59,850 bases of DNA from an uncultured Mycoplasmatota bacterium (GTDB lineage: Bacteria; Bacillota_I; Bacilli_A; RF39; UBA660): the NCBI GenBank assembly GCA_900551455.1, contig URVV01000007.1, forward strand, positions 1 to 59,850, given 5' to 3'. Position 1 is the stretch's first letter, and every line of letters starts with the position of its first letter. A program made the translations under genes and the position numbers. Below the pieces are notes generated by a model. The model had not been told where the DNA came from. It saw only the letters and a program-made list of their open reading frames with translations, and made no database searches. This document shows, piece by piece, positions 34,412 to 42,914 of the stretch.

Positions 34412-34698
34412 TACTTCGCCAAACTCCTTACTAACAATACTATCCAATCAATCACATAAAAATACAATCCAAAAAATAATACAAATACAACTGTCGCTAC
34501 AGAATACTTAACTAAATCCTTCCTATTAGTCCATCTTATTCTTTTAATTTCTTTTGCTACACCACTAAAGTACCCACCAATTCTCTTAAATACATTTCCA
34601 TTCTTTTTTTCTTTTTTTACATTTTTTTTCTCAGCAACATATTTTTTTCTACTTTTAGTACTTACATCAGTTACTGCTTGCTTTTCTTCTTTTTTCAT
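34411..34698 (-). CDS. secE: Preprotein translocase subunit SecE
   Basis: This is a 95-aa component of the SecYEG channel. A long Lys-rich cytoplasmic N-terminus (KYVAEKKNVKKEKK) precedes the conserved amphipathic helix GVAKEIKRIRWTNRKDLVKY and a single membrane helix (SVATVVFVLFFGLYFYVIDW). The start ATG at 34698 follows GGAGG. A TTG upstream overlaps that site. The gene is coupled to nusG, the conserved order, but rpmG (L33), often just upstream, is absent here. Confidence 0.94.
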   Translation of the reverse strand: MKKEEKQAVTDVSTKSRKKYVAEKKNVKKEKKNGNVFKRIGGYFSGVAKEIKRIRWTNRKDLVKYSVATVVFVLFFGLYFYVIDWIVLLVRSLAK

Positions 34699-34746
34699 AA
34701 AAACCTCCAAATTAATTCAAAATAAAAACACCTTCGTGCTAACTAG

Positions 34747-34775
34747 AATATATCACAAACACTTCATTTTGTCAA
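34747..34775 (-). promoter_or_regulatory. Promoter of secE-nusG
   Basis: On the minus strand TTGACA (34770-34775), 17 bases and TATATT (34747-34752) form a near-consensus promoter. Confidence 0.75.
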
Positions 34776-34787
34776 TAACTTTTATTA

Positions 34788-34825
34788 AGCAAAATAAGAG
34801 TTGAATCATCAACCCTTATTTTGTA
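34788..34825 (-). terminator. Terminator of the cold-shock gene
   Basis: Arms CAAAATAAGAGTTGA and TCAACCCTTATTTTG (34790-34823) pair almost fully with an ATCA-type loop. It lies directly after the csp stop codon. Confidence 0.7.
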
Positions 34826-34826
34826 A

Positions 34827-35042
34827 CTACATAACTTTTTCTGAAGAAGACGGTCTAACATTAATTGCTTGTAAACCTTTAGGAGTTTCTATTAGATCAA
34901 ACTCTACCCTTTGACCTTCAGATAACGTCTTATAGCCTTCTTGTTTAATAGCAGAATAATGAACGAAGATATCTTCATCTTGAGCATAATCAATAAAGCC
35001 ATACCCCTTTTCATTATTGAACCACTTGACATTTCCAAACAT
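34827..35042 (-). CDS. cspA: Cold-shock protein (CspA/B family)
   Basis: This is a 71-aa single OB-fold RNA chaperone. RNP-1 is KGYGFIDY and RNP-2 is DIFVHYSAI, both with aromatic residues that stack on nucleic acid. It melts RNA structures at low temperature or in stationary phase. The start follows AGGTGTTAAG. It has its own promoter with a leader of about 30-35 bases, shorter than the long cold-inducible leader of cspA in E. coli. Which paralogue this is cannot be told. Confidence 0.93.
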   Translation of the reverse strand: MFGNVKWFNNEKGYGFIDYAQDEDIFVHYSAIKQEGYKTLSEGQRVEFDLIETPKGLQAINVRPSSSEKVM

Positions 35043-35081
35043 CTTAACACCTCACAATCTAGTAATCACTTACATATATAT

Positions 35082-35110
35082 ATTATAATACCCACAAGCA
35101 ACCATAGCAA
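35082..35110 (-). promoter_or_regulatory. Promoter of the cold-shock gene
   Basis: On the minus strand TTGCTA (35105-35110), 17 bases and TATAAT (35082-35087). The remaining 35111-35260 region is AT-rich and holds nothing recognisable. Confidence 0.6.
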
Positions 35111-35261
35111 CAAATATTAATATAGAAATTTCGACAATTTTTATCCTCAAAATTTATTTTATTTTTATCTGTTACTTTTTGCTTGGCACTTAAAATACTA
35201 CCACAATAAAAATTTAAAAGTAAGATCCAACCCCATTATCCGAATTTAATGACTTAAACTC

Positions 35262-35292
35262 AAAAAAAGATTACCCCTTCGGATAACCTAAT
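35262..35292 (-). terminator. Terminator after parB
   Basis: On the minus strand AGGTTATCC, a short loop and GGGTAATCT pair with G-U wobbles and are followed by seven T residues. It overlaps the parB stop region. Confidence 0.7.
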
Positions 35293-36166
35293 TAATCTTT
35301 ACATTCATAATTTCTAAAATTCTATCTAAATCATTACTATTTTCAAAATTTATTTCAATTTTTTTATTAGCAATCTTTACCTTTGTACCAAAAAATTCTC
35401 TTAATTCCTTCTCAACATAATCATACTGATTATTATTTACACTTCTCTTAATAGGATTCTTCTTCTTTAAAACATCATCCTTAGACATATTTTCAATATC
35501 CCTTACTGATAAATTCTCTTTAACTATCTTATCAGCTAATTCCAATATTTTCTCACGATCCTCTAACTTACTAAGTTCTCTAGCGTGTCCCATAGATATT
35601 TTTCCTTCCAATATCATATCCTGAACCTTTGCAGGTAATCTAAGTAGTCCTAAAACATTTGTCACACCACTTCTACTTTTTCCTAACTTAACCGCTAACT
35701 CGTCTTGTGTAATATGTAAACTATCAATTATTCCTTTATAAGCCCAAGCTAACTCAATTGCTGTTAAATTCTCTCTTTGTAAGTTTTCTAGTAAAGCTAT
35801 TTCTCTCATCATATCATCAGAAAAATCCTTTACAATAGCCGGAATCGTCTCCAGACCTGCTAATTTTGAAGCCCTTACACGACGTTCACCAGCAACTAAA
35901 TCATATCCTTTAATACTCTTTTTAACTATTACCGGTTGAAAAACGCCATAATTTTTAATAGAATCTGCTAATTCCTGCAATGCATCCTTATCAAAAGTCT
36001 TCCTAGGCTGATAAGGATTACTCCTAATATCAGATAATTTTATCTGAATAATATCATCCTTATCTACCGAATCCATTATATTTGATTCAAAAGAATCAAA
36101 ATCTAAAACCTCACTTGCAAATAATTGCTCAAGTCCTCTACCTAAAGCCTTATTCTTTTGTTCCAT
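35288..36166 (-). CDS. parB: Chromosome-partitioning protein ParB (Spo0J)
   Basis: This is a 292-aa CTPase clamp that loads on parS and spreads on DNA, recruiting SMC and activating ParA. The N-terminal KALGRGLEQLF is the ParA-activating patch. The nucleotide-binding VAGERRVRASK box is followed by a helix-turn-helix (LAVKLGKSRSGVTNVLGLL). The C-terminal dimer domain is short. The start is ATG 36166 or TTG 36175, both within the 3' end of parA. AAGGAGG lies upstream of both. Target sites are present at 59482-59817 in this window, about 23 kb away. Confidence 0.95.
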   Translation of the reverse strand: MEQKNKALGRGLEQLFASEVLDFDSFESNIMDSVDKDDIIQIKLSDIRSNPYQPRKTFDKDALQELADSIKNYGVFQPVIVKKSIKGYDLVAGERRVRASKLAGLETIPAIVKDFSDDMMREIALLENLQRENLTAIELAWAYKGIIDSLHITQDELAVKLGKSRSGVTNVLGLLRLPAKVQDMILEGKISMGHARELSKLEDREKILELADKIVKENLSVRDIENMSKDDVLKKKNPIKRSVNNNQYDYVEKELREFFGTKVKIANKKIEINFENSNDLDRILEIMNVKIN

Positions 36167-36953
36167 TTCTTTCAATTACCTCCTTAGCTAAATTAAGGTA
36201 TGCCTTTGTTCCCTTTCCTCTAGGATCATAATCCAATATTGTCTTACCATGACTAGGAGCCTCAGCTAACTTAATTAATCTTGGTATTATCGTATCATAA
36301 ACCCTTTCCTTAAAAAATTCTTTTATACTACTAATTACTTCCAAACCCAAATTAGTATTAACACTTAACATTGTTAAAAGTACACCTTCTATATCTAAAT
36401 TAGGATTAACCTTTCTCTGTGCTAACATAATAGTATTAATAAGTTGCATAATTCCTTCTAACGCATAATACTCACACTGAACAGGTATAAGCACTGAATT
36501 AGCAGCAGCCAAAGCATTCGTAGTAAGAATTCCCAAAGATGGTGGACAATCTATTAAAATATAATCATACTTATCCTTAACTCTCTCTAACTCATCTCTA
36601 AGACGCATCACACGATTAAACTTTTGATCCGTATCACGATACTTTCTCTCTAACTCAATCAATTCCATCTCCGCCCCAGCTAAATTTAAATAAGCTGGAA
36701 CAATACTTAAATTAACACTTTTTGTCTTAATAATAGCCTTTTCAATCTCACTCTTAAAAGTCAATACCTCATATATACTATTGTCTAAATTCTTCTTTTC
36801 AATACCAACACCTGTCGTAGCATTTCCTTGCGGATCTAAATCAATTAATAATACTTTTTTACCAAGAATTCCTAAAGAGGCTGACAAATTAATACTCGTC
36901 GTAGTCTTTCCAACTCCACCTTTTTGATTAACAACTGCTATAACTTTACCCAT
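36150..36953 (-). CDS. parA: Chromosome-partitioning ATPase ParA (Soj)
   Basis: This 267-aa deviant-Walker ATPase binds DNA in its ATP dimer form and, in B. subtilis, also modulates DnaA. KGGVGKTTTSINL (residues 11-23) is the deviant Walker A motif, LIDLDPQGNATTG is the A' motif and YILIDCPPSLG is Walker B. The gene overlaps parB, the universal arrangement. The start follows AGAGGTGAAGTAAT. Together with parB and the right-edge parS array it completes a ParABS system. Confidence 0.96.
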   Translation of the reverse strand: MGKVIAVVNQKGGVGKTTTSINLSASLGILGKKVLLIDLDPQGNATTGVGIEKKNLDNSIYEVLTFKSEIEKAIIKTKSVNLSIVPAYLNLAGAEMELIELERKYRDTDQKFNRVMRLRDELERVKDKYDYILIDCPPSLGILTTNALAAANSVLIPVQCEYYALEGIMQLINTIMLAQRKVNPNLDIEGVLLTMLSVNTNLGLEVISSIKEFFKERVYDTIIPRLIKLAEAPSHGKTILDYDPRGKGTKAYLNLAKEVIERNGTKE

Positions 36954-37131
36954 ATTACTTCACCTCTTATGTATGCCTCTATGTCACATATACTTACACT
37001 ATATTCTATCAAACTTTTTACTATTTGAAAAGAGCAAATCAACTTTTTAGTAACTTTTCTTTCTCTAAGATTACTAAATTCAAATAATAAACAATTATCA
37101 TATTTTCCCATAATCTCTTTATCTATCTTTA

Positions 37132-37160
37132 TTTACTTATAAAAAATAATTTGCTATAAT
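37132..37160 (+). promoter_or_regulatory. Promoter of tilS-ftsH
   Basis: TTTACT (37132-37137), 17 bases and TATAAT (37155-37160) lie just upstream of the AAAGGAGG of tilS. Confidence 0.65.
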
Positions 37161-37181
37161 ACACTCATAAAAGGAGGTCAT

Positions 37182-38528
37182 ATGTCTATTGATAATTTGA
37201 TTAAAAAAATTCCAATTAAAGATGAATATATTATCGTAGGTACTTCAGCAGGTCCAGACTCAATGGCACTACTACATCTTTTAATAAATAATACTAAGAA
37301 AAAGATTGTCTGTGCCCACATTAACCACAACATAAGAAAACAAAGTATCGAAGAAGAAGTCTATTTAAAAGAATACTGCAAATTAAACAATATTATTTTC
37401 GAATGTTTAAAGATTAATAACTATCAAGAAAAAAACTTTGAAAATGAAGCTCGAAAAAAAAGATATTCTTTTTATGAAGAACTCTTAAATAAATATCATT
37501 CACATTCATTATTTCTAGCTCATCACGGAGATGACTTAATTGAAACCGTATTAATGAAAATAATTCGTGGATCCAACCTTGAAGGATATGCCGGAATAAA
37601 AATGTATTCTCGCCTAGCAAACTATACCATCATAAGACCACTACTATCATTAACCAAAAAAGATATTTTAAAATACAACCAAGAAAATAATATTAAATAT
37701 TATCTTGATAACACTAATGAGGATACTACATATACAAGAAACAGAATTAGAAAAAATATTGTCCCCTTATTAAAGGAAGAAGATTCTCAAATACAATTAA
37801 AATTTTTAAAATATTCAAACACTCTTCAAGAATACTATAACTTTATTGAAGACATCACTATAAAAGAATTAGATAAAATATATAAAAATAATATTTTAAA
37901 CATAGATAATTTTAATAAAATACATCCATTTATGCAAAAAAATATTATTTTCTATATACTAAGTAAAATATATGATAATAATGCTAACATTATAAAAGAT
38001 CGTCACATCACCAGCATTATCTCACTAATAAATAACAATAAACCAAATTCATATATTACACTTCCTAATAATTATCTTGCTCAAAAATGTTACCACAACC
38101 TATCATTTATCAAAAAAGATAACTTAAAAGAAGATTACCAAATTCTATTCAAAAACAATATTATTATGAGCAACATTCAAATTACTGAAGTTAAAAATAT
38201 TAGTAGCGATGGAAACGATGTATGCAGACTAAACAAGAAAGATATTACACTCCCACTATACATTAGAAATAAAAAAGATGGCGACTATATGTATGTCCTA
38301 GGATTAAATGGGAAAAAGAAAGTTTCTGATATTTTTATTGAAAATAAAATACCTAAAAGTCTCCGTCACACTTATCCCCTACTAGTAGATGCTAAAGATC
38401 AAATATTATGGATTCCAAATATAAAAAAATCAAAATATAATGTTAAAAATAATGAAATATGTGATATAATACTAACTAGTCACAAAGAAAGAGAGGAATA
38501 TACATATAACAATGAAAAAGAAAAATAA
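37182..38528 (+). CDS. tilS: tRNA(Ile)-lysidine synthetase
   Basis: This 448-aa enzyme attaches lysine to C34 of the CAU-anticodon isoleucine tRNA so that it reads AUA. The ATP-loop motif TSAGPDSMALL lies at residues 21-31. It has Ala where SGGxDS usually has the first Gly. The LAHHGDDLIETVLMKIIRG segment and the C-terminal substrate-binding domain (IRNKKDGDYMYVLGLNGKKK) are typical. The gene overlaps ftsH by 17 bases. In B. subtilis hprT lies between tilS and ftsH; it is missing here. Confidence 0.94.
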   Translation: MSIDNLIKKIPIKDEYIIVGTSAGPDSMALLHLLINNTKKKIVCAHINHNIRKQSIEEEVYLKEYCKLNNIIFECLKINNYQEKNFENEARKKRYSFYEELLNKYHSHSLFLAHHGDDLIETVLMKIIRGSNLEGYAGIKMYSRLANYTIIRPLLSLTKKDILKYNQENNIKYYLDNTNEDTTYTRNRIRKNIVPLLKEEDSQIQLKFLKYSNTLQEYYNFIEDITIKELDKIYKNNILNIDNFNKIHPFMQKNIIFYILSKIYDNNANIIKDRHITSIISLINNNKPNSYITLPNNYLAQKCYHNLSFIKKDNLKEDYQILFKNNIIMSNIQITEVKNISSDGNDVCRLNKKDITLPLYIRNKKDGDYMYVLGLNGKKKVSDIFIENKIPKSLRHTYPLLVDAKDQILWIPNIKKSKYNVKNNEICDIILTSHKEREEYTYNNEKEK

Positions 38529-40443
38529 CTTAACGCCATACATCTTCTTGCTAGTATTCATCATAGCATGCATGATAATCGTTAATTTAAAAGGCGCAAT
38601 CGTTAATAAACTCACTGCCAGTGAATTTATTAGCAATCTAGATGAAAATAAAATAAGTGAATTAAAAATTATCACTAAAGTTAAATCTAAAAACTATGAA
38701 GTTACCGGTAAATTAAAAGACTACAAAGAAAATGAAAGCTTTATCGTATATTTACCAGTATCCGAAGAATTTATGAAAAAAATAGTTGACGCTGAAGAAA
38801 ACGGCAACTTTGAACTATCAATTGAAAAAGATCCTGAAACATCTTCAATTCTAACAATTGTCATCGAATATGTTCCAATATTAATCCTTGGTGGAGCCAT
38901 TATCTGGTTATTTACAAAACAACTTGGAGCTAGCGGAAAATCATCACTTGACTTTGGAAGAAGTAAAGCAGTTCTAGTAAGTGGAGAAAAAACAGCAACC
39001 TTCAAAGATGTTGCGGGACTAACCGAAGAAAAGCAAGAAGTTGCTGAATTAATCGACTTCTTAAAAGACCCTAAAAAATATCAAAGTATGGGTGCTAGAA
39101 TACCAAAAGGAATACTACTAGTAGGCCCTCCAGGTACTGGTAAAACATTATTAGCAAGAGCTGTTGCTGGTGAAGCTAAAGTACCATTCTACTACATAAG
39201 TGGATCTGATTTCGTAGAATTATTCGTAGGTATTGGTGCCTCACGTGTAAGAGATATGTTTAAACAAGCAAAAATGAACGCCCCTTGTCTAATATTCATT
39301 GATGAAATCGATGCCGTAGGACGTCAAAGAGGAGCCGGATTAGGTGGTGGCCACGACGAAAGAGAACAAACCCTAAACCAATTATTAACTGAAATGGATG
39401 GTTTCGGAGCTAACGAAGGAATAATCATTATGGCTGCAACTAACCGCCCAGATGTCCTAGATCCTGCCCTATTAAGACCAGGAAGATTTGATAGACAAGT
39501 AACAGTTTCCTTGCCAGACAAACAAGCAAGAAAAGAAATATTAGCAGTACACGCTAAAAACAAAGTTTTAGATAAATCAATCACTCTAGAAAACCTAGCA
39601 AAAAGAACACCTGGATTTTCTGGAGCAGATCTAGAAAACTTACTAAACGAAGCTGCCCTACTTACAGTAAGAAGAAATAAGAAAGCTATAACAATGGCAG
39701 AAATTGATGAAGCCACTGATAGAGTTTTAATGGGACCAGCTAAAGTAACAAGAAAATATACCGAAAAAGAAAAGAAATTAGTAGCCTATCACGAAGCCGG
39801 TCACGCAGTTCTTGGATTAAAATTAGATGGTGCTAACGAAGTACAAAAAATAACTATTATTCCAAGAGGACATGCCGGTGGATATACAATGATGACACCA
39901 AAAGAAGATACCTTTAATTATACAAAAAAAGAATTATTAGATGCAATTTGTGGATTACTCGGAGGACGTGTAGCTGAAGAATTAACATTTAATGAAGTAA
40001 CTACCGGGGCTCACGATGACTTCAAAAAAGCCACCAATATTGCAAGAAAAATGGTAACTGAATATGGTATGTCATCACTAGGACCTATGATGCTAGACGA
40101 ACCAGATGAAAATACCTTCCTAGGAAGAGACTACAACAAAAATAAAAACTTTTCAGATACTGTAGCTCACGAAATTGATGAAGAAATGCGCAGTATTATC
40201 AACAGTTGTTACGAAAAAAGTAAAAAAATTCTTAAAGAAAACCAAAAGTTATTAAAACTAATTGCTGAAACCCTTCTTGAAGAAGAAACAATTACCAAAG
40301 AAGAAATTGACGAATTAGTAGCTAATGGACACTTAAAAAGAAAAGAAGAAAACACTGAATCAGAAGAAAAAACTGAAAAAGTTGAAAAACCAAAAACAGA
40401 GAAAACTACTAAAAAAGAAAGCAAAGAAAAAGGCGAAAAATAA
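38512..40443 (+). CDS. ftsH: ATP-dependent zinc metalloprotease FtsH
   Basis: This membrane-bound AAA+ protease of 643 aa degrades membrane and regulatory proteins. Two membrane helices (about 9-26 and 113-133) flank an external domain. GPPGTGKT lies at 205-212, followed by IFIDEIDAVG and the SRH region GRFDRQV. The zinc site HEAGH lies near residue 427, and the third ligand comes later within TTGAHDDFKKA. A Lys/Glu-rich C-terminal tail ends the protein. The start follows GAAAGAGAGG inside tilS. A terminator follows directly. Confidence 0.97.
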   Translation: MKKKNNLTPYIFLLVFIIACMIIVNLKGAIVNKLTASEFISNLDENKISELKIITKVKSKNYEVTGKLKDYKENESFIVYLPVSEEFMKKIVDAEENGNFELSIEKDPETSSILTIVIEYVPILILGGAIIWLFTKQLGASGKSSLDFGRSKAVLVSGEKTATFKDVAGLTEEKQEVAELIDFLKDPKKYQSMGARIPKGILLVGPPGTGKTLLARAVAGEAKVPFYYISGSDFVELFVGIGASRVRDMFKQAKMNAPCLIFIDEIDAVGRQRGAGLGGGHDEREQTLNQLLTEMDGFGANEGIIIMAATNRPDVLDPALLRPGRFDRQVTVSLPDKQARKEILAVHAKNKVLDKSITLENLAKRTPGFSGADLENLLNEAALLTVRRNKKAITMAEIDEATDRVLMGPAKVTRKYTEKEKKLVAYHEAGHAVLGLKLDGANEVQKITIIPRGHAGGYTMMTPKEDTFNYTKKELLDAICGLLGGRVAEELTFNEVTTGAHDDFKKATNIARKMVTEYGMSSLGPMMLDEPDENTFLGRDYNKNKNFSDTVAHEIDEEMRSIINSCYEKSKKILKENQKLLKLIAETLLEEETITKEEIDELVANGHLKRKEENTESEEKTEKVEKPKTEKTTKKESKEKGEK

Positions 40444-40457
40444 AATCGCCTTTTTTT
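40427..40457 (+). terminator. Terminator of tilS-ftsH
   Basis: Arms AAAGGCGA (40429-40436) and TCGCCTTT (40446-40453) enclose the ftsH stop codon and are followed by seven T residues. Confidence 0.85.
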
Positions 40458-40469
40458 ATAAATCATTTA

Positions 40470-40775
40470 CTAATCATCAATTCTTAAAATAAGTTCTCCC
40501 TCTTTTGAATAAAAATATTTTTCTCTAACATATTTAGCGATATAATCCGGATCATTTAATTTAAGAATATCTGTCTCTAATACTTTTTTTTCTTTCTCTA
40601 AAGTCTCTATCTTTTTTTTAAGTTCTACCTTCTCATTCTTCATCTTGTTAATTGCTAAAACATTATCAAATAAATTATAACCAAGTGTAATCATAATAGT
40701 GCCAAATACTACAAAAGCTAAAAAAATTCTAATCTTATGTCCTGATGCTTTTCTTTTTCTTTTTTTCTTATTCAC
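40470..40775 (-). CDS. divIC: Septum formation initiator DivIC
   Basis: This 101-aa bitopic membrane protein has the DivIC/FtsB layout. A short Lys/Arg-rich cytoplasmic head (MNKKKRKRKASGHK) leads to one membrane helix (IRIFLAFVVFGTIMITLGY), then an external coiled coil (MKNEKVELKKKIETLEKEK) and the conserved LNDPDYIAKYVREKYFYSKEGE. It forms part of the divisome with FtsL and DivIB. The yabP-yabQ-divIC order matches B. subtilis. The start follows AAAGGCGGTGATAGTGTGA. Confidence 0.92.
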   Translation of the reverse strand: MNKKKRKRKASGHKIRIFLAFVVFGTIMITLGYNLFDNVLAINKMKNEKVELKKKIETLEKEKKVLETDILKLNDPDYIAKYVREKYFYSKEGELILRIDD

Positions 40776-40849
40776 ACTATCACCGCCTTTTGTCTATCTA
40801 CACACAATGATTATAACACGACTTTTATCAAATAACAATCATATTAAAC

Positions 40850-41146
40850 CTACAATTTATTATTTTTCTTTTTATATGTAAACCATTTTTTTATAATTAA
40901 ATAAACAATTAAATAACCAACCACTATTGATAATAAAAAATATATATGTATACACCCATTATTAATATAAAGCAAAATACCAAAATATCCTATTGCCATT
41001 AGCAGCACAAAAAGTATTGAAAATACTATCTTAAATATTAATTTCAATTTTTTATTAAACTTATTAAACAAATCTAATAAAAAATAAAATAACATACCAA
41101 AAACTAAAGAAACAATCAAAGAATATATTTGTATATTAAGTTCCAT
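40850..41146 (-). CDS. yabQ: Spore cortex biosynthesis protein YabQ
   Basis: This is a membrane protein of 98 aa with about three hydrophobic helices (IYSLIVSLVFGMLFYFLLDL, IFKIVFSILFVLLMAIGYF and IYFLLSIVVGYLIVYLIIKK). The N-terminal QIYSLIVSLVFGMLFYFLLDLFN is the most conserved YabQ region. In B. subtilis YabQ localises around the forespore and is needed for cortex assembly under sigma-E. The start overlaps the yabP stop by one base. It is shorter than the B. subtilis protein but has the core region. The operon position supports the call. Confidence 0.85.
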   Translation of the reverse strand: MELNIQIYSLIVSLVFGMLFYFLLDLFNKFNKKLKLIFKIVFSILFVLLMAIGYFGILLYINNGCIHIYFLLSIVVGYLIVYLIIKKWFTYKKKNNKL

Positions 41147-41439
41147 TATTTAAATAATTTTCCTAAAAAAGATTCCTCTTTATTTTTTCCATTACCCTGA
41201 TCCATATAAATCATACTATCAATCTTTCCCTTAATTGACACATTACCCTGATATGTATCCAATTTAACTATTTCTAAATCACTCCCTTTTATATCAAGAA
41301 AACCTAAAGTAGTATCCATTAAAAATTCTTCACTATCAAAGCTTTCTATTTTCTTGACTCCAGTTACCACAATATTTTTCCTCTCTGCAAGAGTGATTCC
41401 ATGACTAAAAGTTGCTTCTATTTCCTTAACCGTATCCAT
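41146..41439 (-). CDS. yabP: Sporulation protein YabP
   Basis: This small soluble protein of 97 aa belongs to the YabP/YqfC family. ITLAERKNIVVTGVKKIESF, FLMDTTLGFLDIKGSDLEI and VSIKGKIDSMIY are its conserved segments. It is required for spore cortex formation in B. subtilis and is expressed in the mother cell. It overlaps yabQ by one base. The start follows AAAGGATGAGAAA. No sigma-E promoter could be confirmed upstream. Confidence 0.9.
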   Translation of the reverse strand: MDTVKEIEATFSHGITLAERKNIVVTGVKKIESFDSEEFLMDTTLGFLDIKGSDLEIVKLDTYQGNVSIKGKIDSMIYMDQGNGKNKEESFLGKLFK

Positions 41440-41510
41440 TTTCTCATCCTTTCTTCTATATTTATCATTCCCCTAATAATATATATGTTAAATATTAGAT
41501 TATAGACCAG

Positions 41511-41534
41511 AAAAAAACACCATACGGTGTTTAT
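41511..41534 (-). terminator. Terminator after spoVG
   Basis: AACACC (41516-41521) and GGTGTT (41526-41531) form a stem that on the minus strand runs into seven T residues. It overlaps the spoVG stop codon. Confidence 0.8.
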
Positions 41535-41788
41535 TCAGCTTTTTCATAAGCTTCAATTATTTCTTTTTCAAAAATTTGACGTGTTTCAGAATTAATTGGG
41601 TGTGCTATATCTCTATATCCACCAGTAGATGTAGGTCTACTTGGCATAGCGATAAATAAACCATTATCACCTTCAATAATTCTAATATCATGAACTGCAA
41701 AGCAATCGTCAATTAGTACTGAAGCTATTCCTTTCATTCTTGAATTTTCTTTGTCAATTTTTTTAACTGTAACTGAAGTAATTTTCAT
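41531..41788 (-). CDS. spoVG: Regulator SpoVG
   Basis: This 85-aa RNA/DNA-binding regulator acts in sporulation, cell division and virulence in Firmicutes. The characteristic MKITSVTVKKIDKENSRMKG, FIAMPSRPTSTGGYRDIAHP and HPINSETRQIFEKEIIEAY segments are all present, and the length is normal. The start follows AGGAGGAGTG. A sigma-A-like promoter (TTGACT 41856-41861, 18 bases, TAAAAT 41832-41837) lies upstream; in B. subtilis this gene is under sigma-H, for which I see no clear match. Confidence 0.96.
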   Translation of the reverse strand: MKITSVTVKKIDKENSRMKGIASVLIDDCFAVHDIRIIEGDNGLFIAMPSRPTSTGGYRDIAHPINSETRQIFEKEIIEAYEKAE

Positions 41789-41831
41789 TCTGCTTACACT
41801 CCTCCTCTAGAAAATAACATTTTCTAATTAC

Positions 41832-41861
41832 ATTTTAATTCATTTCCACATAAAAAGTCAA
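41832..41861 (-). promoter_or_regulatory. Candidate promoter of spoVG
   Basis: On the minus strand TTGACT (41856-41861), 18 bases and TAAAAT (41832-41837). It lies a few bases after the end of the veg gene. Confidence 0.5.
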
Positions 41862-41876
41862 GTAATTTGACTTCAT

Positions 41877-42089
41877 TTATATATATATTTGAATAGTTTT
41901 TGTTAAAATATCTTTATAACTAAAACTTTTTATTTCTCCAGTACATAATTTCATTGTAAAAATATTATAGTATACCTGAAAAACTATCCCTTCGTACCTT
42001 TCTTTTCTATTTCTACTACCATAATATATTACTACAATATGACATCCTATCTTACTAGCCAAATAACTTTTAATTTGCCTAATATTCAT
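41877..42089 (-). CDS. veg: Veg protein
   Basis: This is a 70-aa protein of the Veg family. IRQIKSYLASKIGCHIVVIYYGSRNRKERYEG shows the conserved pattern IK..l..hiG..v.l....gRkk..e.eG. In B. subtilis Veg is abundant and stimulates biofilm matrix gene expression; the molecular role is uncertain. The start overlaps the yabG stop by one base (TAATG), and in B. subtilis veg likewise follows yabG. A Shine-Dalgarno sequence is weak, so translation may depend on coupling. Confidence 0.88.
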   Translation of the reverse strand: MNIRQIKSYLASKIGCHIVVIYYGSRNRKERYEGIVFQVYYNIFTMKLCTGEIKSFSYKDILTKTIQIYI

Positions 42090-42847
42090 TATCTCGGATA
42101 CCCTATATACATTGAACCTTTGGTAATTATTCCCCCCATACCGTCCGATCCATACTTAGTTTTATCTAAAATTTTTATTATATTAATATTTTCATTTTTA
42201 TCTGAAAATGAAAGACAAGCAGCAACAATTGCTGGATCTAAGGCGTGAATATTAATTCTCTTAGGACTAGAAGCAAAATTAGCTCCAGCTTTAATTAAAT
42301 CTTCATAATTAGATTGACAAGCACCAGCTATAACAAATAATTTCTCATGTGACTTTTCATAATTTCTGGCTTCTGTTACTGCATTCACAAAACTTGAAGT
42401 ATTTTTATATTTTTCACGTTTATTTCTCGAAAAAGAATCGTGCCCTGTTAACACTAAAATATCCGGATTATATTTTTTTAATAAACTATTCAATTGCATA
42501 GCCATCTCATTTTCCTTAACATACAATCCATACGCCTTAAGTTTATTTTTTTTATAAAAAGCCATACACTTCCCCAAATAATCCTCATCACCATCTAAAT
42601 GTAATATTCTACCAGGTAAATAAAAATATTCATTTCTATCTAAATCACGATATTCATCAATACTAGGTCTAAAACTATCTGTTTCATTATCATCATCACA
42701 TAATACCAAGTCATCCTTAAAACTATCCGCATACAACCTCACACATACACCCTTTAAATAATATATATCCCCTTTAATCCCAATAATTTTAAAAACAATA
42801 TCATTATTATAAGAATTTCTAGTTACATAATCACCTATATTAAACAT
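42089..42847 (-). CDS. yabG: Sporulation-specific protease YabG
   Basis: This 252-aa protein belongs to the YabG cysteine-type protease family that processes spore coat proteins such as SpoIVA and SafA. The N-terminus FNIGDYVTRNSYNNDIVFKI and the PGRILHLDGDEDYLGKCMAFYK segment are characteristic, as are VLTGHDSF, KLFVIAGACQSNYE and the LIKAGANFASSPKRINIHALDP stretch with a conserved His. It is transcribed by sigma-K RNA polymerase in B. subtilis. That is notable because sigK is interrupted in this genome. The start follows AGGTGATAGTAG. Confidence 0.93.
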   Translation of the reverse strand: MFNIGDYVTRNSYNNDIVFKIIGIKGDIYYLKGVCVRLYADSFKDDLVLCDDDNETDSFRPSIDEYRDLDRNEYFYLPGRILHLDGDEDYLGKCMAFYKKNKLKAYGLYVKENEMAMQLNSLLKKYNPDILVLTGHDSFSRNKREKYKNTSSFVNAVTEARNYEKSHEKLFVIAGACQSNYEDLIKAGANFASSPKRINIHALDPAIVAACLSFSDKNENINIIKILDKTKYGSDGMGGIITKGSMYIGYPR

Positions 42848-42892
42848 CTACTATCACCTAATAAAGTATATGAGAAAAAAAACAAATTATTA

Positions 42893-42912
42893 AAAAAGTT
42901 ACCTAAGTAACT
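42893..42912 (-). terminator. Terminator after rsmA
   Basis: AGTTAC (42897-42902) and GTAACT (42907-42912) form a short stem followed on the minus strand by six T residues. Confidence 0.7.
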
Positions 42913-42914
42913 CT